64,000 bases of DNA from Paenibacillus artemisiicola (GTDB lineage: Bacteria > Bacillota > Bacilli > Paenibacillales > Paenibacillaceae): NCBI RefSeq assembly GCF_017652985.1, contig NZ_JAGGDJ010000001.1, positions 1 to 64,000 of the forward strand, written 5' to 3'. Shown here in pieces: positions 41,241-51,490 of the stretch. Position 1 is the first letter of the stretch, and each line of letters starts with the position of its first letter. The translations under genes were made by a program, and so were the position numbers. Under the pieces are notes generated by a model. It saw nothing but the letters and a program-made list of their open reading frames with translations, was not told the DNA's origin and made no database searches.

Positions 41241-43667
41241 ATGGAAGAACAGTCGGCCGAGCAGCGGCAGACTACGCTGCAGATCGCGGGCATGACGTGC
41301 GCTGCCTGCGCGAACCGGATCGAGAAGGGCCTCGGCAAGCTCGAGGGCGTGGACCGCGCGAACGTGAATTTCGCGCTGGAGCAGGCTTCGGTGACCTTCG
41401 ATCCGAGCAAGGTGGCCGTAGCCGATATGGAGAAGCGCATCGCGAGCCTAGGATACGGCACCGTGAAGGAAGAAGCCGATTTCCGGCTGGAGGGCATGAC
41501 GTGCGCGGCCTGCGCGAACCGGATCGAGAAGGGGCTGAGCCGGCTTCCGGGCGTCTCCGGCGCCTCGGTCAACCTCGCGCTGGAAACGGCGCACGTGACG
41601 TACAACGGCGCCGAAATATCGGTGCCGGACATGATCCGCAAAGTGGAACAGCTCGGCTATCGGGCGGTCCGCAAGGAAGAAGCCGGGAACGGCGACGATC
41701 GCAAGCGGCGCGAGCTTCGAAGCAAACAGGCGCGGCTGATCGTATCGGCGGCCCTGTCGCTTCCGCTGTTGTGGGCCATGGTCGGCCATTTCTCGTTTGC
41801 GTCGTGGATCTACCTGCCCGCGTTCCTCATGAATCCGTGGGTGCAGCTCGGGCTGGCAACGCCCGTGCAGCTCGCGATCGGAGCGCCGTTCTATGCCGGG
41901 GCGTACAAGGCGCTCCGCAACCGAAGCGCCAATATGGACGTACTCGTCGCGCTCGGCACGTCCGCCGCGTACTTCTATAGCCTGTATCTCACGCTGGAAT
42001 GGGCCGCCTCGCCGCATGCCATGCATGCGCCGGAGCTGTATTTCGAGACGAGCGCCATTCTGATCACGCTGATCCTGCTCGGCAAATGGTTCGAGACGCT
42101 CGCCAAAGGACGGACGTCCGAAGCCATCAAGAAGCTGATGGGCCTGCAGGCCAAGACCGCGCTCGTCGTCCGGGAAGGCCGGGAAATGGCTGTTCCTTTG
42201 GAAGACGTCGTCGCCGGCGACGTCGTGCTCGTCAAGCCGGGCGAGAAAATTCCGGTCGACGGCGTGGTGCTTGAAGGCCGGTCCGCGGTCGACGAATCGA
42301 TGCTGACCGGCGAGAGCCTGCCCGTGGAGAAGGAGCCGGGCGACGGCGTCTTCGGCGCGACGGTGAACCGCTACGGCGCGCTGCGAATGAAGGCGTTGAA
42401 GGTCGGAAAAGATACCGCGCTCGCCCGCATCATCAAGGCGGTCGAAGACGCGCAAGGCTCGAAAGCGCCGATCCAGCGCGTCGCGGACGCGATCTCCGGC
42501 ATCTTCGTGCCCATCGTCGTCGGCCTTGCCGCGCTGACCTTTTTGATCTGGGAATTCCTCGTCGCCCCGGGCGATTTCGCTTCGGCGCTGGAGAAGGCGA
42601 TCGCGGTGCTGGTCATCGCCTGCCCGTGCGCCCTCGGCCTCGCCACCCCGACGTCCATCATGGCCGGATCGGGACGGGCGGCCGAGTTCGGCATCCTGTT
42701 CAAGGGCGGCGAGCATTTGGAGGCGATGCAGGGCGTGCAGGTCATCGTGCTCGACAAGACGGGCACGGTGACGAAAGGAAAGCCGGAGCTGACCGACGTC
42801 CTGATCGAGGGAATGGCGGAAGCCGAAGCGCTCGGGTACGTCGGCGCGGCCGAACGCGCTTCGGAGCATCCGCTCGCGGAGGCGATCGTGGCGGGCATCG
42901 AAGCGAGAGGCGTCGCGCTGCCCGCGGCGGAGCAATTCGAGGCCGTCCCGGGATACGGCGTCCGCGCCGTCGTCGAAGGCAAGCCGGTGCTCGTCGGTAC
43001 CCGCAAGCTGCTCGAGCGCGAAGGCGTCGGCTACGCCCAGGCCGTACCGGCCATGGAGCGGTACGAGACGGAAGGCAAGACGGCGATGCTCGTCGCGATC
43101 GGAGGCGAGTACGCCGGCCTCGTCGCCGTCGCCGACACGATCAAGGCGTCGTCGGCCGCGGCGGTCGCGAGGCTGAAGGATATGGGGCTCGACGTAATCA
43201 TGATGACCGGCGACAACCGGCGGACGGCGGAAGCGATCGCGCGGCAGGCCGGGATCGGCGAAGTGCTTGCCGAAGTCTTGCCGGAAGGCAAAGCCGAGGC
43301 GGTCAAGCGGCTGCAGGCGCAGGGCAGGAAGGTCGCCATGGCGGGAGACGGGGTCAACGACGCCCCCGCGCTCGCGACCGCGGACGTGGGGATCGCCATC
43401 GGCACGGGGGCGGACATCGCCATCGAAGCCGCGGACGTGACGTTGATGCGCGGCGAGCTGACGAGCATCGCGGACGCGATCGCGATGAGCCGCAGGACGA
43501 TGGCCAACATTCGGCAAAACCTGTTCTGGGCGCTCGGCTACAACGCGCTCGGCATTCCGATCGCCGCGATCGGGCTGCTGGCCCCGTGGGTCGCGGGCGC
43601 GGCGATGGCGCTGAGCTCCGTGTCGGTCGTGCTGAACGCTCTGCGGCTGCAGCGGGCGAATCCGTGA
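41241..43667 (+). CDS. copA: Copper-exporting P1B-type ATPase
   Basis: 808 residues from ATG 41241; ATG 41235 sits too close to GAGGTGA. Two N-terminal HMA domains (both GMTCAACA, near residues 17 and 85), eight membrane helices, the CPC ion site at residues 461-463, phosphorylated Asp505 in DKTGT, and GDGVND. It exports Cu(I) across the cytoplasmic membrane. Own CsoR operator upstream; ydhK-like lipoprotein gene follows. Confidence 0.96.
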   Translation: MEEQSAEQRQTTLQIAGMTCAACANRIEKGLGKLEGVDRANVNFALEQASVTFDPSKVAVADMEKRIASLGYGTVKEEADFRLEGMTCAACANRIEKGLSRLPGVSGASVNLALETAHVTYNGAEISVPDMIRKVEQLGYRAVRKEEAGNGDDRKRRELRSKQARLIVSAALSLPLLWAMVGHFSFASWIYLPAFLMNPWVQLGLATPVQLAIGAPFYAGAYKALRNRSANMDVLVALGTSAAYFYSLYLTLEWAASPHAMHAPELYFETSAILITLILLGKWFETLAKGRTSEAIKKLMGLQAKTALVVREGREMAVPLEDVVAGDVVLVKPGEKIPVDGVVLEGRSAVDESMLTGESLPVEKEPGDGVFGATVNRYGALRMKALKVGKDTALARIIKAVEDAQGSKAPIQRVADAISGIFVPIVVGLAALTFLIWEFLVAPGDFASALEKAIAVLVIACPCALGLATPTSIMAGSGRAAEFGILFKGGEHLEAMQGVQVIVLDKTGTVTKGKPELTDVLIEGMAEAEALGYVGAAERASEHPLAEAIVAGIEARGVALPAAEQFEAVPGYGVRAVVEGKPVLVGTRKLLEREGVGYAQAVPAMERYETEGKTAMLVAIGGEYAGLVAVADTIKASSAAAVARLKDMGLDVIMMTGDNRRTAEAIARQAGIGEVLAEVLPEGKAEAVKRLQAQGRKVAMAGDGVNDAPALATADVGIAIGTGADIAIEAADVTLMRGELTSIADAIAMSRRTMANIRQNLFWALGYNALGIPIAAIGLLAPWVAGAAMALSSVSVVLNALRLQRANP

Positions 43668-43781
43668 ACGGATGCGCCGCATACCGGAGCGCGAGGCAGC
43701 TTGCAGCCGATTCTAGCCGAACGAAGCGTCCCGAGCAAACGAACGTCAATACGCCTGCGGCATGTAAAGGAGCTGTAACCG

Positions 43782-44354
43782 ATGAAAAAGAGTATGATCC
43801 TGCTGTCCGCCGCCGCCGCGTTGATGCTAGCCTTGAGCGCCTGCGGGAACGATTCGGCGAGCAAGAACGCGGATATGAACGCGCATGACGGCATGACCGA
43901 CGCGGAGATGGGAGCCATGAATCATGCAAGCCCGGGCGAGATTCCGGCAGGTCTGAAGCCGGCGGGCCATCCGGCCTTCAAGGTCGGGGACAAGGCGACG
44001 CTGCTCGCCGATCATATGCCCGGCATGAAAGGTGCGGCGGCCACGATCGCCGGCGCTTACGAGACGACGGCGTATGCCGTGTCGTATACGCCGACGACGG
44101 GCGGCGCGAAAGTAAGCGGCCATAAGTGGGTCGTCCAGGAGGAAATCAAAGACGCCGGGGACAAGCCGTACAAGCCCGGGGACGGGGTCGTCCTGATGGC
44201 CGGCCATATGAAGGGCATGAAAGGCGCGGCGGCCACGATCGACACGGCCGAGCAGACGACGGTCTATAGCGTCGATTATGATCCGATGACCGGCGGAGCC
44301 CGAGTGACCGATCATCGCTGGGTGACGGAGAGCGAGCTCGAAGCGCCGAAATAA
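43782..44354 (+). CDS. YdhK-type lipoprotein with two DUF1541 repeats
   Basis: 190 residues. Lipobox ALSAC (cysteine near residue 21), a Met/His/Asp-rich linker (NADMNAHDGMTDAEMGAMNH), then two DUF1541 copies of about 55 residues each with HMPGMKGA/HMKGMKGA cores. Surface lipoproteins of this type often sit next to copper genes; the Met/His clusters suggest metal binding outside the membrane. AAAGGAGCTG precedes the ATG. Role in copper tolerance is inferred from position. Confidence 0.88.
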   Translation: MKKSMILLSAAAALMLALSACGNDSASKNADMNAHDGMTDAEMGAMNHASPGEIPAGLKPAGHPAFKVGDKATLLADHMPGMKGAAATIAGAYETTAYAVSYTPTTGGAKVSGHKWVVQEEIKDAGDKPYKPGDGVVLMAGHMKGMKGAAATIDTAEQTTVYSVDYDPMTGGARVTDHRWVTESELEAPK

Positions 44355-44423
44355 GCCCGAAGCCTGAAATGAAGATGAAATGGAATCGTGAAGGAGCCGC
44401 TGACAGAAATCCTGCATGAAGTC

Positions 44424-44519
44424 GCGAACGAAAACGTAATCGATTTCGTGAATGAAATCGTGAGTGAAATCGTGAGTGAAATCGCGAACGAAATTATGCA
44501 ATAAATCGTGAATTTAATT
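44424..44519. repeat. Eight degenerate 12-bp tandem repeats
   Basis: Units from 44424 in 12-base steps follow GTGAGTGAAATC; copies at 44460 and 44472 are identical, the others differ by a few bases. They lie between the ydhK-like stop and its terminator, so they are transcribed. Confidence 0.88.
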
Positions 44520-44551
44520 CAATGCCAAAACGACCTGATAAACCTATACAG

Positions 44552-44597
44552 ACGGCAGCGGGAAATCCGATCGCGGATTTCCCGCTGCCGTTTTTTT
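44552..44597 (+). terminator. Very strong rho-independent terminator
   Basis: Perfect 17-bp stem (CGGCAGCGGGAAATCCG and its complement), ATCG loop, seven Ts. Confidence 0.96.
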
Positions 44598-44842
44598 GTC
44601 CCGTCGGAAAGCAACGCGCTCGCGAACGCCGCCGCGCAAGTTAAAATTCGTTAAAGCTTGCATGACATTTTCGTAACGGCAAAGGGAAAAGGGCGGCGCG
44701 AATCGAAACACGAGAAGGGAGAATCCGGCGAGCGGCGGGTTCGCGACGTATCCGCATCGAAGCCGGCGGCTGCGCGGATCCCGACTAACGCAAAACGCCG
44801 CGACCGAACAAATGAGCGCGCCGGGTGAACATTTGGATCATA
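44598..44842. other. Spacer before the sugar transporter with no gene
   Basis: About 245 bases of purine-rich sequence; I see no supported coding frame or structured element before the cre site. Confidence 0.6.
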
Positions 44843-44856
44843 TGAAAGCGCTGTCA
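44843..44856. promoter_or_regulatory. Perfect CcpA cre site
   Basis: TGAAAGCGCTGTCA fits every position of TGWAANCGNTNWCA. It lies 66 bases before the substrate-binding protein gene, inside a possible TTGGAT (44833-44838)/ACTAAT (44856-44861) promoter, so the transporter should be repressed by preferred carbon sources. Confidence 0.85.
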
Positions 44857-44921
44857 CTAATGCTAGGATAAGAACGAGGCAAAGGTTGCCAAATCACGAC
44901 GATACAGGGAGGATTCCAAGG

Positions 44922-46295
44922 ATGAGAAAGACGTGGATAACCGCGGTCGCGGTCCTGCTGATCATCTCGGCCGTGCTCGCGGGCTGCTCGCAGCGCTCCG
45001 GCAGCGGCAACGGCGCGAACGGCGCGAACGATTCGGGCGCCGGCACGAACGACTCCGGCACCGCCGCGAACGGCGGCGGCAACGCGCCGAAGACCGACGA
45101 CTCGGCCGAGCCGGCCAAGACGGACGGCGGGGAGAAAGTCCGCCTGACGGTGTACAGCACGATCGGCGAGCTGAAGAACCAGGACATGATGAAGTCGATC
45201 GCCGCCGATTTCACCAAGGAAAACCCGAATATCCAGGTCGAGTTCCAATTTCCCGGCGCGGAGTACGAGAACATCCTGAAGGTCAAAATGGCGGCGAACG
45301 ACCTGCCGGACGTCTTCGACACGCACGGCTGGGCGGTCATCCGTTACGGCAACTACCTGGCGGATATGAAAGACGAGCCGTGGGCGGCCAACCTGACGGA
45401 TACGATCAAGCCGGTCGTCACCGACAAGAACGGCAAAGTCGAAGCGCTGGTGCTGAGCGAGGCGAAGGACGGCATCTCCTACAACGCCGGCCTGCTCGAG
45501 CAGTACGGCATCCAGCCGCCGACGACGTTCGCGGAGCTGATGGACGCCGCCGAGAAGCTGAAGACGGAGAGCAAGGGCGCGGTGACGCCGTTCTTCATGT
45601 CCGGCATCGACAACGGCATGATCGGCGGGTTCCTCGACCTGTACGCGACCTCCCAGTACATCAGCCCGTCGACGAACGACGCGGCGACGCTGCTCGACGG
45701 CTCGTTCGACTGGAAGAAGTGGACGCCGCTCGCGCAGAAGCTGCTCGACATGCAGAAGAAGGGCTACATCAACAAGGACGTGCTCACCGCGAAATACACG
45801 GACATGCCGCAGCGCTTCGCGCAGGGCAAGGTGGCGTTCGTGTTCGGCGCGCCGTCGTTCGCGGACGAAGTGTACAAAGTGAACAAGGACGTCAAGATCG
45901 GCATCATGCCGCTCACGACGATGGTGGACGGCGATTCGCCGACGTTCTCCGGCGGCGAGCGTTATACGATGGGCGCATGGAAGGACGGCAAGCACCTGGC
46001 GGAATCGAAGAAGCTGATCGAGTTCTTCGCGAGACCGGAGAACATGTCCAAGATCGCCAACGCGACGAAGCTGCCGCCGGGGCTGAAGGACATCCCGTCG
46101 GAGCACGAATTCACGACTTATTACGAGCAGTTCAAGGACGTGCGCGTCTTCCCGTATTTCGACCGCGTCTATCTCCCGAACGGCATGTGGGACGTCATGT
46201 GCAAGACCGGCACGGCGCTCGTCGCCGGGGACGTCTCGCCGGCGCAGTTCGCCGACAAGATGAAGCAGGAATACGACCGGCTGCGCAATCAATAA
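44922..46295 (+). CDS. ABC sugar transporter substrate-binding lipoprotein
   Basis: 457 residues from ATG 44922 with GGGAGG 8 bases before it. Lipobox LAGC (cysteine about residue 22) followed by a Gly/Asn/Ser/Ala-rich linker, then a family 1 extracellular solute-binding domain (VRLTVYSTIGELKNQDMMKS start, DVFDTHGWAV). Binds a carbohydrate, probably an oligosaccharide, at the cell surface. First gene of a five-gene transporter and two-component unit. Confidence 0.94.
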   Translation: MRKTWITAVAVLLIISAVLAGCSQRSGSGNGANGANDSGAGTNDSGTAANGGGNAPKTDDSAEPAKTDGGEKVRLTVYSTIGELKNQDMMKSIAADFTKENPNIQVEFQFPGAEYENILKVKMAANDLPDVFDTHGWAVIRYGNYLADMKDEPWAANLTDTIKPVVTDKNGKVEALVLSEAKDGISYNAGLLEQYGIQPPTTFAELMDAAEKLKTESKGAVTPFFMSGIDNGMIGGFLDLYATSQYISPSTNDAATLLDGSFDWKKWTPLAQKLLDMQKKGYINKDVLTAKYTDMPQRFAQGKVAFVFGAPSFADEVYKVNKDVKIGIMPLTTMVDGDSPTFSGGERYTMGAWKDGKHLAESKKLIEFFARPENMSKIANATKLPPGLKDIPSEHEFTTYYEQFKDVRVFPYFDRVYLPNGMWDVMCKTGTALVAGDVSPAQFADKMKQEYDRLRNQ

Positions 46296-46365
46296 CGGCA
46301 ACCCGGGGCAGGGCGCGGAGAATCGCGTCCTGCCCGCAATCACGAATCCGGCTGGAGGGGAGCGC

Positions 46366-47304
46366 ATGGCAAACCAAACACCGGCGGCGCAAGCCGTCCG
46401 CCCGTCCGCGCCGCCGCTGCGGTCATCCGGCAAACGGAGACGCAGCAGCGCATGGCTGAACCTGCTTTACGTGCCCGCGTTGATTCTGTTCGCGGTGTTC
46501 ATCTTCTATCCGTTCATTAAAGGCGTGCAGATCTCGTTCACGAACTGGGACGGCTACAATCAGGACTACAAATGGATCGGCGGCTCCAACTACAAGCGGA
46601 TCTTCAGCGATCCCGACATGGGCCGGGTCATCCGGAACACGGTCATCTACGGCGTCGGCAGCGCCTTCCTGCAGAACGTCATCGGGCTCGCGTACGCGCT
46701 CTTCCTTAACATGAACATCCGGACGCGCGGCGTCGTGCGGACCGTCATTTACCTGCCGGTCATCATCAGCTCGCTCATCATGGGCTACATCTGGTATTTC
46801 TTCTTCCAATACGACGGCGGGGCGATCAACGACATCCTGCTGCTGTTCCAGGACGAGCCGTCGAATCTGCTCGGCGACAAGGACGTCAACAGCTGGATCA
46901 TCACGTTCGTCAACACCTACCAATACCTGGGCATCGCGATGGTGCTCTTCCTGGCCGGCCTGCAAACCATTCCGAAGGATTATTACGAGGCGGCGACGAT
47001 CGACGGCGCCACGGCCGTCAGCCGGTTCCGCCACGTGACGTGGCCCCTGATCGCGCCGTCCCTGACGGTCAGCATGGTGCTGAACCTGATCGGCGGCCTG
47101 AAGCTGTTCGACGTCATCGTCGCGATGACGAACAGCGGTCCGGGTTACGCGTCCGCGTCGATGTCCTCGATCATGTATCTGCTCTACTTCGGCCGCGAAG
47201 ACGCCGGCTACGCCGCCACGATCGGCATCCTGATGTTCGTCATGATCTCGATCGTCAGCATCGTCGCCTTGTTCCTGCTCCGGAGAAGGGAGGTTCACGC
47301 CTGA
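46366..47304 (+). CDS. ABC sugar transporter permease (MalF/MsmF type)
   Basis: 312 residues with six hydrophobic helices, an N-terminal SAWLNLLYVPALILFAVFIF segment, and the EAA cytoplasmic loop (YYEAATIDGATAVSRFRHVT) that docks with the shared ATPase. No ATPase gene is here; such systems use a common MsmX-type ATPase. GGAGGGGAGCGC precedes the ATG. Overlaps the next permease by one base. Confidence 0.94.
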   Translation: MANQTPAAQAVRPSAPPLRSSGKRRRSSAWLNLLYVPALILFAVFIFYPFIKGVQISFTNWDGYNQDYKWIGGSNYKRIFSDPDMGRVIRNTVIYGVGSAFLQNVIGLAYALFLNMNIRTRGVVRTVIYLPVIISSLIMGYIWYFFFQYDGGAINDILLLFQDEPSNLLGDKDVNSWIITFVNTYQYLGIAMVLFLAGLQTIPKDYYEAATIDGATAVSRFRHVTWPLIAPSLTVSMVLNLIGGLKLFDVIVAMTNSGPGYASASMSSIMYLLYFGREDAGYAATIGILMFVMISIVSIVALFLLRRREVHA

Positions 47305-48122
47305 TGCGACGCAAACGCAACCCATGGCCGACGGCGCTGTCGCTCCTGATCTGCCTCGTGCATATCCTGCCGTTCTATATTTTGCTGACGACCTCGTTCA
47401 AGGCGGCCGACGACTTAAGCTCCAAGTGGGTCATGCCCGGCTACATGTACGCGGACAACTTCAAGAACGCCTGGCAGGAAGCGAACATGCCGTCGGCGTT
47501 CCGCAGCAACCTGATCGTGACGATCGTGTCCGTCGCGTTGATCATCGTCGTCGGCTCCGTCGCCGCGTATCCGCTCGCGCGGTTCCAGACGCGCTGGAAC
47601 AAATTCGTCTATGCCGTGTTCGTCTCGGCGCTCATCGTCCCGCCGCTCACCATCCTCGTGCCGCTCTATAAGTTCATGGTCGACATCGGCGGCATGAACC
47701 AGTATTGGGGCATCATCCTGCTGTTCGTCACGTTCAACCTGCCGATGACGATCTTCCTGTACACCGGCTTCATCGGCACGATTCCCCGCGAGCTGGACGA
47801 GGCGGCGATGATCGACGGCGCGGGGCGGCTCGGCCTGTTCTACCGGATCCTGCTGCCGCTCCTCAAGCCGATCACGGCGACGGTCGTCATCCTGACCGGC
47901 GTCGCCGTGTGGAACGATTACCAGTTCTCGGTCTTCTTCCTGCAGCATCCGCACACGCGGACGATCACGGTCGCGCTGGCCGCCTTCTTCGGCCAATACA
48001 ACAGCAACATCGGCTGGGTCGCCGCCGGCTCGCTCATGGGGGCGCTGCCCATGATCGTGCTGTACCTGTTCCTGCAGCGGTACTTCATCTCGGGTTTGGC
48101 TTCCGGCGCGATCAAAGGGTAG
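47304..48122 (+). CDS. ABC sugar transporter permease (MalG/AraQ type)
   Basis: 272 residues with six helices and the EAA loop EAAMIDGAGRLGLFYRI. ATG 47304 uses the last base of the upstream stop codon, with GAAGGGAGG before it. Pairs with the preceding permease as a heterodimer. The histidine kinase gene starts 18 bases after its stop. Confidence 0.94.
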   Translation: MRRKRNPWPTALSLLICLVHILPFYILLTTSFKAADDLSSKWVMPGYMYADNFKNAWQEANMPSAFRSNLIVTIVSVALIIVVGSVAAYPLARFQTRWNKFVYAVFVSALIVPPLTILVPLYKFMVDIGGMNQYWGIILLFVTFNLPMTIFLYTGFIGTIPRELDEAAMIDGAGRLGLFYRILLPLLKPITATVVILTGVAVWNDYQFSVFFLQHPHTRTITVALAAFFGQYNSNIGWVAAGSLMGALPMIVLYLFLQRYFISGLASGAIKG

Positions 48123-48140
48123 GAGGCGAACGCGCGGCCC

Positions 48141-49874
48141 ATGAGACGATCCATCCGGCTCAAATTGACGCTGTTGTTCCTCCTCACGATCATCCTGCCG
48201 ATCGTCGTCATCGTCGTGGAGCTTCCCGCTTATTACGTCAAGTCCATCAAAGAGCAGCAGTCCTCGCTAATGGCGGGGACTTTAGCTGCTCTTACGTCGC
48301 ATATCGAGACGTACCTCGACGACCTCGACCGGATGACGGTCACCCCGTATTTCTACGACGACGTCATGCGCGCGCTGAAGCTGAAATCGACCTACGGCTG
48401 GAACCTGCTCACCCCGTTCGAGCAGTACGAGGCCGGACAGACGCTGTCCACGACCCTGCCGAACGCGCTCAAAAACACCCGCAAAGACATTCTCGGCACG
48501 ATCCTCCTGCCGATGGACGGCTCGGTCTACGCCTCGTATGCCGGCAATCCCAACGGCGCCGCGGCGCGCTTCCCGTTCAGCGAGCAGGACTGGTATATCC
48601 AAGCGCTGCGGGCGGACGGCAACGTGGCGTTCATCAGCGTGCACGACCAGGATTACCTGAGCGGCGCGCGCGCCACCGTGTTCTCGGTCGCCCGGCTGAT
48701 CAAGGATCCCGATTCCCGGCGTCCGCTCGGCGTTATCATGGCGGACGCGGACACGGTCGCGATCGAGCGGATGATCACGGGCGTCGGACTCAAGAACGGC
48801 GCGCTCGCCGCCATTCTCGACGACAAGGGCAAGCTGATCTATGCCAGCGGGCCCGTCGACGACGGCGCGCGGCGTCAGCTGGCGCGCGGGCTCGGCGTCG
48901 TGCACGCGGCGTCCGGCGATTACGGCGTCGTCAGCAAGACGGTCTCGCGTTCCCAGTGGGGACTCTACGTGCTGTTCCCCGAATCGGCCGTCCGGCACAA
49001 GCTGCAGCGCGTCTACGCGGTCGGCGCCGGCTTCGCGGCCGGCGGCCTCGTCGTCGCCGTCATTCTGTACACGGCGGTGTCGCGCTGGATGGTGACGCCG
49101 TTCAAGCGGATGATTCAGACGATGAAGCGCGTGCAGCGCGGCGATCTCGGAGCGTGCTATCCGGTGAAGGGCAACGACGAGGTGGCGCAGCTTGGCGCGA
49201 GCCTGAACACGATGATCAGCCGGCTCGGCGAGCTGATCGACCGCGAATTCCGCGCCGTCCTCGGCCGGCGCGACGCGGAGTACCGGGCGCTGCAGTCGCA
49301 AATCCAGCCGCATTTTCTGTACAACACGCTGAACGGGTTCATCGGCTTGAACCGCGCGGGGCAGAGCGCGCTGCTCGAGCGGGCGATTTTGTCGCTGAGC
49401 GGCTTGCTTCGCTATACGCTGGAGACGGGCGACCGCGCGCGCCTGCAGGACGAGCTGGCGTTCGTCGAGCAGTACGGCGAGCTGCAGCGGATGCGGTTCG
49501 CGGACAAGATGGCGCTGGACGTCGACGCCGCGCCGGAGGTCTATCCGATGCTGCTGCCGAAGCTGCTGCTCCAGCCGCTCGTCGAGAACGCGGTCCTTCA
49601 CGGCATCGAGCCGAGCAAGCATCCCTGCGCGCTGCGCATCGTCGCCGGGCTGGAGGCGGCGGGACTATCCGGCGAGCCCGAGCTCGTCATCGCCGTGACG
49701 GACGACGGCGTCGGGTTCGATCCGCGGCAGAGCCGGGAAGGCGTCGGCTTGTCGAACGTGCGCGAGCGGCTGCGGCTCGCGTACGAGCGGGCGACCTTGG
49801 AGGTCGTCTCCGCGCCCGGGGAAGGCACGCGCATCACCATTCGAATTCCGGCAAAGGATGTGGCGATCGGATGA
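48141..49874 (+). CDS. Sensor histidine kinase, YesM type
   Basis: 577 residues. Two membrane helices (about 8-32 and 292-315) flank an extracellular dCache-like sensor; a HAMP segment leads to the His_kinase domain with His391 in QIQPHFLYNTLN and a C-terminal HATPase with DDGVGFD and GVGLSNVRERL. YesM kinases sense a sugar or its binding protein. The AGGAGG is 14 bases from the ATG, somewhat far. Overlaps the response regulator gene by ATGA. Confidence 0.94.
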   Translation: MRRSIRLKLTLLFLLTIILPIVVIVVELPAYYVKSIKEQQSSLMAGTLAALTSHIETYLDDLDRMTVTPYFYDDVMRALKLKSTYGWNLLTPFEQYEAGQTLSTTLPNALKNTRKDILGTILLPMDGSVYASYAGNPNGAAARFPFSEQDWYIQALRADGNVAFISVHDQDYLSGARATVFSVARLIKDPDSRRPLGVIMADADTVAIERMITGVGLKNGALAAILDDKGKLIYASGPVDDGARRQLARGLGVVHAASGDYGVVSKTVSRSQWGLYVLFPESAVRHKLQRVYAVGAGFAAGGLVVAVILYTAVSRWMVTPFKRMIQTMKRVQRGDLGACYPVKGNDEVAQLGASLNTMISRLGELIDREFRAVLGRRDAEYRALQSQIQPHFLYNTLNGFIGLNRAGQSALLERAILSLSGLLRYTLETGDRARLQDELAFVEQYGELQRMRFADKMALDVDAAPEVYPMLLPKLLLQPLVENAVLHGIEPSKHPCALRIVAGLEAAGLSGEPELVIAVTDDGVGFDPRQSREGVGLSNVRERLRLAYERATLEVVSAPGEGTRITIRIPAKDVAIG

Positions 49875-51370
49875 AGCTGGTCATAGCCGACGACGAATAT
49901 CCCGTACGTTACGCGATCAAGAGCATGATCGTAGAAATGGACGCCGCCTGGACGGTCGCCGGCGAGGCGACGAACGGCGGGGAGCTGCTGCGGCTGCTCG
50001 CCGAGCATCGGCCGAACGTCGCCATCGTGGACGTCCGCATGCCGGAGATGAGCGGCCTGGACGCGATCCGCGAAGGCAGGAAGGCGTCGCCGCTGACGAA
50101 ATGGATCATCCTGAGCGGCTATTCGGATTTCCGTTACGCGCAGGAAGCGCTCAAGCTCGGCGCCTCGGAATACATGCTGAAGCCGGTGCGCTCGGAGGAG
50201 CTGGAGCGGGCGCTCTACGCCACGTACAAGGACGGCCGGGACATGCTGCTGCTGCATAACGAACGGTTCGGCAGCAACCTGTCCGCGCTGATCAACGGGC
50301 TGCTGTCCGTGCAGGCGGAGGAACGGGACGGGATCTTCTATACGGGGCGGTTCCGGGGCGCCGTCTTCGAGCCGGACCGCCCGGCGGGCGGTCCGGACCG
50401 CGCCGCGGCGCACGGGGCGTTTTACCGCGCCTTGACGGAATGCGTGCGGGCGCATGCCCATTGCGGCGTCCGGCTCGCGGTCGTGCCTTTGCCCGGCGGG
50501 GAGCTGGCCGCGGTCGGCGCGTGGGAACAGGCGGGCGGGCAGGAGGAAGGGGAGCGGCAGGTCGCGGATTTCTTCGGCGCCGTCCTTGAGCTTGCCGCCC
50601 GCGCGAGCGGGGCGGAGGAAGCGGTCACCGTGCTGACGACGGGCGAATGCCGCGGCTTCAAGGAGCTGAGCGCGCGGCTGGCACGGCTGCAGCAGCTGCG
50701 CGACTTGCGCATCTTCCGCGGGTTCGGCGGAACGGTCGATTACGCGGAGCTGAACGGCCTGGCGGAAAAGCGGGGGCTGGAGCCGCTCGGCCGGCAGCTG
50801 GCCGCGGCGCTGGAATTGCTGCGCGACGGGAGGTATCTGAACGCGCAGAACGCGCTCGGGGAGCTGGAGCCGTCTTGGGCGGCGTGGGAACGCGAGGGCG
50901 GCGAGGCGGAGAAACGGTCGCTGCTGCGGTACATGCGGCATGTCCTGCCGGGGCTCGGCTTGGCGGACGGCGGCGAAACCGGCGGCGTGCCGCGGGCGCT
51001 CAAGGCGTACGGGGAACGCGCGCTGCGCGAGCGCCAATCCAAGGAAGCCGAGCGGGTCGATCCCGTGGCGCAGGTGCTGCGCTACGTCGAGCAGCATTAC
51101 GCGGAGGAGGTCGGCATCGGCCAGATCGCCGACCTGCTGAACGTGTCGCCCAGCTACCTCAGCACGCTGTTCCATAAGCGGACGGGCGTGACGTTCATGA
51201 AGTTCTTGACCCGGCTGCGCATGGGGAAGGCGGAGGAGCTGCTGCTCGGCACCCGGCTGCAGGTGAAGCAGATCGCCGAAGCGGTCGGGTATTTCAGCAC
51301 GCGGCACTTCACGAAGCTGTTCACGGAGACGTACGGCAAATATCCGTCGGATTACCGGAAGCCGTCGTAA
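49871..51370 (+). CDS. Response regulator, YesN type (REC plus AraC)
   Basis: 499 residues. N-terminal receiver domain with acidic Asp6/Asp7, phosphoacceptor Asp54 in VDVRMPEMSG and the LKPV lysine near 104; a middle region of unknown fold; and a C-terminal AraC pair of helix-turn-helix motifs (IGQIADLLNVSPSYLSTLF and VKQIAEAVGYFSTRHFTKLF). Activates the transporter operon in response to the sugar. Translationally coupled to the kinase. Confidence 0.95.
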   Translation: MKLVIADDEYPVRYAIKSMIVEMDAAWTVAGEATNGGELLRLLAEHRPNVAIVDVRMPEMSGLDAIREGRKASPLTKWIILSGYSDFRYAQEALKLGASEYMLKPVRSEELERALYATYKDGRDMLLLHNERFGSNLSALINGLLSVQAEERDGIFYTGRFRGAVFEPDRPAGGPDRAAAHGAFYRALTECVRAHAHCGVRLAVVPLPGGELAAVGAWEQAGGQEEGERQVADFFGAVLELAARASGAEEAVTVLTTGECRGFKELSARLARLQQLRDLRIFRGFGGTVDYAELNGLAEKRGLEPLGRQLAAALELLRDGRYLNAQNALGELEPSWAAWEREGGEAEKRSLLRYMRHVLPGLGLADGGETGGVPRALKAYGERALRERQSKEAERVDPVAQVLRYVEQHYAEEVGIGQIADLLNVSPSYLSTLFHKRTGVTFMKFLTRLRMGKAEELLLGTRLQVKQIAEAVGYFSTRHFTKLFTETYGKYPSDYRKPS

Positions 51371-51490
51371 CGGCGGTACGGGCATCCCACGGATCGTTGC
51401 CGGATCGCTGACGCGGCTTGAATGAAGCGCGAGATGCAAGCGGCGCGGGCCGGTCAGGCGTCCGGTTAACCGCCGGCGCCGCCTAGCCCT

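Noticed and set aside
47705-49870. Upstream extension of the YesN regulator frame by about 720 codons
   Set aside because: The extension runs out of frame through the second permease and the histidine kinase, which are both well supported; the receiver domain starts at ATG 49871.
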